Part shown: in pieces, positions 60,230-64,000 of the stretch
How the letters are laid out: each line of letters begins with the position of its first letter
Position numbering within the stretch: the first letter of the stretch is position 1
From: Pelosinus fermentans DSM 17108
GTDB taxonomy: Bacteria; Bacillota; Negativicutes; DSM-13327
Length of the DNA stretch: 64,000 bases
Direction: 5' to 3'
Assembly (NCBI RefSeq): GCF_000271485.2
Contig: NZ_AKVN02000001.1
Coordinates: 2,629,501 to 2,693,500 of the forward strand
Position numbers and translations under genes: made by a program
Notes under the pieces: generated by a model
What the model saw: only the letters and a program-made list of their open reading frames with translations
Told to the model about the DNA's origin: nothing
Databases searched by the model: none

Positions 60230-60676
60230 TCAAATTCCTGGATGAATGCCATATCTAAAATCAGAATTGACTTGTCCATTATCCATATCGCTGACTTCAA
60301 TTTCTAAAGTGCTATCATATACGATGTCACCACAATGGGGACATGAAACTTCCAGATCATCATCAGATTCTAATAAGCTAGATTCAAAGCTAACTGTTTC
60401 ATGGCAGGAGGGACATTGAACTTCCACTAATTCTTGGTTATCAATGTCTTCATAAACTTCATCTTCTAAATCTGTTAAATCATCATCCATACTTTCTATA
60501 TATGTTTCTAAATCCTCTTGTACCATTTGAATATTATTAAATTCTTCTGCCATATCATCAAGTACATCTATAATATTTATTAACAACTTCCCTTCAGCCG
60601 AACGCTCATTGACATTAAGCCCTTGTGTTAATCCTTGTAAATAAGCTACTCGTTCTTTAATATTTCCCATAGACAT
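60230..60676 (-). CDS. CD1247-type zinc-ribbon protein
   Basis: A 148-aa acidic protein. The first half is an alpha-helical module (NIKERVAYLQGLTQGLNVNE) that resembles the 'CD1247 N-terminal domain'. A zinc ribbon follows with CPSC near residue 88 and CPHC near 112. GGGGG lies just before the ATG. The role is unknown; the family is common in clostridia and Negativicutes. It occupies the place of yqhV in B. subtilis, between efp and spoIIIAA. Confidence 0.8.
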   Translation of the reverse strand: MSMGNIKERVAYLQGLTQGLNVNERSAEGKLLINIIDVLDDMAEEFNNIQMVQEDLETYIESMDDDLTDLEDEVYEDIDNQELVEVQCPSCHETVSFESSLLESDDDLEVSCPHCGDIVYDSTLEIEVSDMDNGQVNSDFRYGIHPGI

Positions 60677-60807
60677 AAAGCCCCCTCTAAAGTATAGTTA
60701 TTACGATATTGTCATTATACCCATTTTTTAAATAGTTCATTCTTGCTGTTTTAAACTATCATCTTGCTTCTTTAAATTATTTTTATACAACTATTTATTC
60801 TCTTGAA

Positions 60808-60860
60808 TAAAAAAAGAAACTGCATTCTTCACTTAAGAAAGAGTACAGTTTCTTTTTTAA
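60808..60860 (-). terminator. Terminator of efp
   Basis: AAAAAAGAAACTG (60810-60822) pairs with CAGTTTCTTTTTT (60846-60858) around a 23-base loop, with a T7 run on the minus strand. Nothing else is seen in the 217-bp gap. Confidence 0.75.
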
Positions 60861-60893
60861 TTCAATGAACGAAACCTTAATGGTTTTCCCGCT

Positions 60894-61451
60894 TTATGCT
60901 CTTTCTAGATACTCTCCTGTGCGAGTATCTACTCTCAAAACGTCACCAATGTTAATAAATAACGGTACACGCACTACACAGCCAGATTCCATTTTTGCTG
61001 GTTTAGTACCACCAGTAGCTGTATCTCCACGAATACCAGGATCTGTTTCAACAACTGTTAGCTCAACTGCAACAGGTAACTCAACACCAATTACCGTTCC
61101 TTGAAAAAACATGATGCTAATATTCATATTTTCTTTAAGATATTTTACTGCATCACCTAACTGATCAGATGTTAATTCACTCTGTTCATAATTTTCATTA
61201 TCCATGAAATTATAATTTCCATCGCTCTCATACAAATATTGCATTTCACGACGATCCACATGAGCCTTGGGAAATTTTTCTCCCGGATTAAAGGTACGCT
61301 CAACCACTGCACCAGTACGTACGTTTTTCATTTTCGTACGTACAAAAGCAGCACCTTTACCTGGTTTTACATGCTGAAAATCCACTATTTGCCAAACATT
61401 ATTATCAATTTCAATTGTTGCTCCTGTACGAAAATCACTACTTGATATCAT
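60894..61451 (-). CDS. efp: Elongation factor P
   Basis: EF-P relieves ribosome stalling at polyproline. The 185-aa protein has the usual three beta-barrel domains, the tip loop [14 protein letters not shown] near residue 27, with the modified lysine near 32, and the C-terminal signature [12 protein letters not shown]. The gene lies between the peptidase and the CD1247-like gene; efp-yqhT order is as in Bacillus. Confidence 0.97.
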   Translation of the reverse strand: MISSSDFRTGATIEIDNNVWQIVDFQHVKPGKGAAFVRTKMKNVRTGAVVERTFNPGEKFPKAHVDRREMQYLYESDGNYNFMDNENYEQSELTSDQLGDAVKYLKENMNISIMFFQGTVIGVELPVAVELTVVETDPGIRGDTATGGTKPAKMESGCVVRVPLFINIGDVLRVDTRTGEYLERA

Positions 61452-61491
61452 TTTATTACCTCCACAATCCCATTTAATAAAAGTAAAGAAT

Positions 61492-62556
61492 TTAATATAA
61501 CTCTATTAACTGCTTATTACTAGCCGTCAATATTTGACACCCTTCATCACTAACTAAAACAGTGTCTTCAATGCGCACTCCGCCCCAATCAGGCAGGTAA
61601 ATTCCTGGTTCAACTGTTACTACCATATTTCTCAATAAAACAGTATGTATATTAGCAGGAGAAAGCCTCGGATCTTCATGGATATTAAGACCTAGCCCAT
61701 GCCCTAATCCATGTCCGAAGAATTCACCAAAACCAGCATCTATAATGATATTTCTGGATACGGTATCAACATCTTTGCCAATTCTTCCTGGGGCAACAGC
61801 CTGCACCCCAGCTAATTGGGCAGCCAAAACAATTTCATAAATTTCTTTTTGTTTAGCTGTAGCTTTTCCCATGCAAATAGTGCGAGTAATATCAGAATGG
61901 TATCCATGATATACCGCACCAAAATCCATCGTTACAAAATCACCAAGTTCAATTATTTTTTCAGAGGCTCTCCCATGAGGCAGTGCTCCACGCTTACCAG
62001 AGGCCATAATAGTATCAAAGGCTGGTTTTTCTGCTCCAAACTTTCGCATATAATACTCTAATTCTAAAGCTACTTCCTGTTCAGTCATACCCGGCTTTAT
62101 AAAAGATACAATTCTAGAAAAAGCATTATCAGCAATTTTCACGGCTTTTTTTATCAATGCAATTTCACTTTCATCCTTTACCATACGCAAAGCATCCAAT
62201 TGAACAGGAACTAGATTAACAGAATGCAAGTTGTTAATTAGTTCTTGATACCCATCATAGGTAACAAAGTCACTTTCAAAACCAATTTGAGAAACTCCTA
62301 GCTTGTTGATCATTTCCGTCAAAGTCTTACCAATAGTATGGTAACGTACAATTTCATATTGCGCAGCTTGCATAGTAGCTTGCTCAATATATCGAAAATC
62401 AGTTAATAAGAGATTAGAATGATTAGAAATTAACAATATACCTGCCGAACCGCTGAATCCACTGAAATAGTGTCTATTCTCTGGCTTCTGAATCAACATG
62501 CATTCTAATTTATGTTCGTTCATAAACTTATGAAGCTTTATTAATCTTTTTTCCAT
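61492..62556 (-). CDS. yqhT: Xaa-Pro dipeptidase/aminopeptidase (M24 family)
   Basis: A metallopeptidase cleaving Xaa-Pro bonds. The ATG at 62556 gives 354 aa, the family length; 35 upstream in-frame residues are not conserved-looking. No good ribosome site is near, so the start is less sure. The creatinase-like N-domain is followed by the metal-binding set: [35 protein letters not shown] and [18 protein letters not shown]. It lies upstream of efp, as yqhT does in B. subtilis. Confidence 0.92.
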   Translation of the reverse strand: MEKRLIKLHKFMNEHKLECMLIQKPENRHYFSGFSGSAGILLISNHSNLLLTDFRYIEQATMQAAQYEIVRYHTIGKTLTEMINKLGVSQIGFESDFVTYDGYQELINNLHSVNLVPVQLDALRMVKDESEIALIKKAVKIADNAFSRIVSFIKPGMTEQEVALELEYYMRKFGAEKPAFDTIMASGKRGALPHGRASEKIIELGDFVTMDFGAVYHGYHSDITRTICMGKATAKQKEIYEIVLAAQLAGVQAVAPGRIGKDVDTVSRNIIIDAGFGEFFGHGLGHGLGLNIHEDPRLSPANIHTVLLRNMVVTVEPGIYLPDWGGVRIEDTVLVSDEGCQILTASNKQLIELY

Positions 62557-62783
62557 ATTAACTCGCGCTGCTAATTGGATCAGCAACTGCCTCCAATGCC
62601 AAAAGATAACTATGTCTTGACCATAAGCAAAAACGATTCGGTTCATAAATAGCCAAAACACAAGGCCTTTTTACTCTCATCATATCACAGCCTTAGTATA
62701 AGAATTCATTATCTTTTATATTTTATCATAAATTTAATTTATTGCCTAGTTCTTTGTATGCCAATTAACGTTATGCTACGCTA

Positions 62784-64000
62784 TCACAACTTGGTGATCT
62801 CTTTTATAATTTCATAAAACATGGGCGCAGCGATATCACTACCTGACATACCTTCTTCAACGAAAATAACTACCGCATATTGAGGATTCTTTATTGGGGC
62901 ATAACCAGCAAACCATGCGTGGTTGATGCTCTGTCCATCTGCATTTTTTCTTCCAGTTTCGGCTGATCCCGTTTTACCCGCCGATCCAATTCCTTCAACA
63001 TAAGCTGCCTGACCTGTACCATAACGAGTGACAGCCATCATCATATCTTGAATTTGTACGGCAGTTTTTGAAGATAAAATTCGAATCCCTGGAGGAGAAT
63101 CGTATGTTTTTATAACTACACCATCAGCATTTGTCAGTTTACTAACAACATAAGGTGCCACTTTTATACCATCATTAGCAATGGTAGCTATCATGGAAGC
63201 AATCTGTAGAGGCGTTGCCTCTAATTTTCCCTGACCGATAGCTAAATTGGCAAGTTCACCTGAATAAAGATTATCAGATGGTGGTAAATAGCCTTCTGCC
63301 TCATCATTAAAATCTATACTCGTCTTATGACCAAAGCCAAATTTTTGTGCGTAAGAAATTAAGGATTCTGCGCCTATTTTTAAGCCCACTTCAATAAAAA
63401 CAGGATTACTAGAATATGCCAATGCTTCTTTAAAAGTTATTTGACCACGCCCCCCCTTATCATAATCCCATCCATTAAAGCGTAGATGATCAACTTCAAT
63501 ATATCCTGGATCAAAAAATATATCCTCCGGCTGTATACTTTCTTGTTCTAACGCAGCAGCTGCTGTTACCAACTTAAATACAGATCCAGGCTGATAGGGT
63601 GATATAGCTCGATTTAATAAAGGTGCGCTGCTTTGATTTAAATACTCCTCAAGATGATTTGCATTGAAATTGGGTCTTGAAGCCATAGCCAATATTTCAC
63701 CTGTAGTAGGACGCAATACTACTACTGCTCCCTTGATACCATGCTTGTCTACTATATTTTCTACCGCTTTTTGAATTTGTTTATCTAAGGTTAATACTAC
63801 ATTACTTGGGTCGGAATGGCTTGATAATCGTAATCTCTTATAGCCAAGTCCTGGAATAATCTGTTGCCCCGCATCCACTAGTGCAGCTGCATATTCTGGC
63901 TGATTGCCTCTTAATATATCATCATACATGCCTTCGATGCCGCTAACTCCTTGATTATCTGCAAGATTAATATAACCTTTAATATGTGCAGCCAAAGGAA
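62784..64000 (-). CDS. Penicillin-binding protein transpeptidase, 5' end cut by the window
   Basis: Class B PBP with the transpeptidase domain intact. The catalytic SPYQPGSVFKLVTAAAAL has the active-site serine; SSNP and the SAGKTGSAETG motif complete the triad. The reading frame continues to the window's last base, with no stop or good start at its right edge, so the N-terminal domain and membrane anchor lie outside. The N-terminal visible part (AAHIKGYINLADNQGVSGIE) is the usual pedestal region of MrdA/PBP2-SpoVD-like proteins. The exact subclass is not settled. Confidence 0.93.
   Translation of the reverse strand, partial: PLAAHIKGYINLADNQGVSGIEGMYDDILRGNQPEYAAALVDAGQQIIPGLGYKRLRLSSHSDPSNVVLTLDKQIQKAVENIVDKHGIKGAVVVLRPTTGEILAMASRPNFNANHLEEYLNQSSAPLLNRAISPYQPGSVFKLVTAAAALEQESIQPEDIFFDPGYIEVDHLRFNGWDYDKGGRGQITFKEALAYSSNPVFIEVGLKIGAESLISYAQKFGFGHKTSIDFNDEAEGYLPPSDNLYSGELANLAIGQGKLEATPLQIASMIATIANDGIKVAPYVVSKLTNADGVVIKTYDSPPGIRILSSKTAVQIQDMMMAVTRYGTGQAAYVEGIGSAGKTGSAETGRKNADGQSINHAWFAGYAPIKNPQYAVVIFVEEGMSGSDIAAPMFYEIIKEITKL

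Noticed and set aside
1-64000. CRISPR arrays, insertion sequences, prophage, rRNA or tRNA genes
   Set aside because: No repeat-spacer pattern, transposase, integrase other than XerD, or RNA gene was recognised by reading both strands; a tRNA scan was not possible.

Overview
The window is an AT-rich, gene-dense bacterial chromosome segment of 64 kb. It carries about 64 protein-coding genes; all but two (a 62-aa protein near 21.6 kb and a lipoprotein near 26.2 kb) are on the minus strand. At least 25 are sporulation genes (spoIVA, spoIIP, spmAB, gerW/ytfJ, spoVAC-AD-AE-AF, spoIIAA-AB-AC, dacF, spoIIM, spo0A, spoIVB, spoIIIAA-AH), so the organism is a low-GC endospore-forming Firmicute. The IspH-ribosomal protein S1 fusion, the cob(I)alamin adenosyltransferase and the overall gene content fit a Negativicutes/Sporomusaceae member (Pelosinus- or Sporomusa-like). 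That placement is inferred from the sequence alone; no phylogeny was run. No rRNA, tRNA, CRISPR array, insertion sequence or prophage was recognised.

Layout, left to right (transcription mostly runs right to left). 0.2-5.8 kb: spoIVA, plsY, der, cobO and a DUF512 radical-SAM/PDZ protein. 6-7.9 kb: a DUF1614 membrane protein overlapping spoIIP. 8-13.7 kb: type 2 IPP isomerase, ispH-rpsA fusion, plsC, cmk, aroA. 13.9-18.8 kb: an unknown membrane-anchored protein, an HI0933-family flavoprotein, rluB, and a two-gene redox module (Fe-S/FAD electron-transfer subunit plus Cys-rich flavoprotein). 19-21.4 kb: spmAB and a DacB-type carboxypeptidase. 21.9-26 kb: gerW, a DUF2953 protein, scpBA, trpS and a site-2 protease. 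26.9-32 kb: the spoVA operon with two extra genes between spoVAEb and spoVAEa. 32.1-40 kb: dodecin, spoIIA operon, dacF, pdp, xerD, a DUF4227 protein, spoIIM, nudF. 40.3-52.7 kb: spo0A, spoIVB, recN, argR, mnmM, nadK, tlyA, dxs, yuiD, ispA, xseB, xseA. 52.8-54.8 kb: nusB and the Asp23/AmaP/DUF2273 envelope-stress cluster. 54.9-60 kb: the complete spoIIIA operon. 60.2-64 kb: a CD1247-type zinc-ribbon protein, efp, an Xaa-Pro peptidase and a truncated transpeptidase.

The genes serve four linked jobs. The first is sporulation control (Spo0A, SigF with its anti-sigma system) and the mother-cell/forespore machinery (SpoIIM-IIP engulfment, SpoIIIA-SpoIVB signalling and channel, SpoVA dipicolinate transport, coat basement protein SpoIVA, cortex PBPs). 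The second is isoprenoid supply (Dxs, IspH, Fni, IspA). The third is DNA and chromosome upkeep (RecN, XseAB, XerD, ScpAB). The fourth is translation and RNA modification (Der, EF-P, TrpS, TlyA, MnmM, RluB).

Regulatory sequence is readable in places. There is a consensus SigH promoter before spoIIAA, an exact 0A box before spo0A, and SigE- and SigF/G-like promoters before spoIVA, spoIIIAA, spoIIM and dacF. Several Rho-independent terminators place the gene's own stop codon inside the hairpin loop. The least explained items are the redox module, the two extra spoVA genes, DUF1614 coupled to spoIIP, and four very small genes of 40-55 codons.
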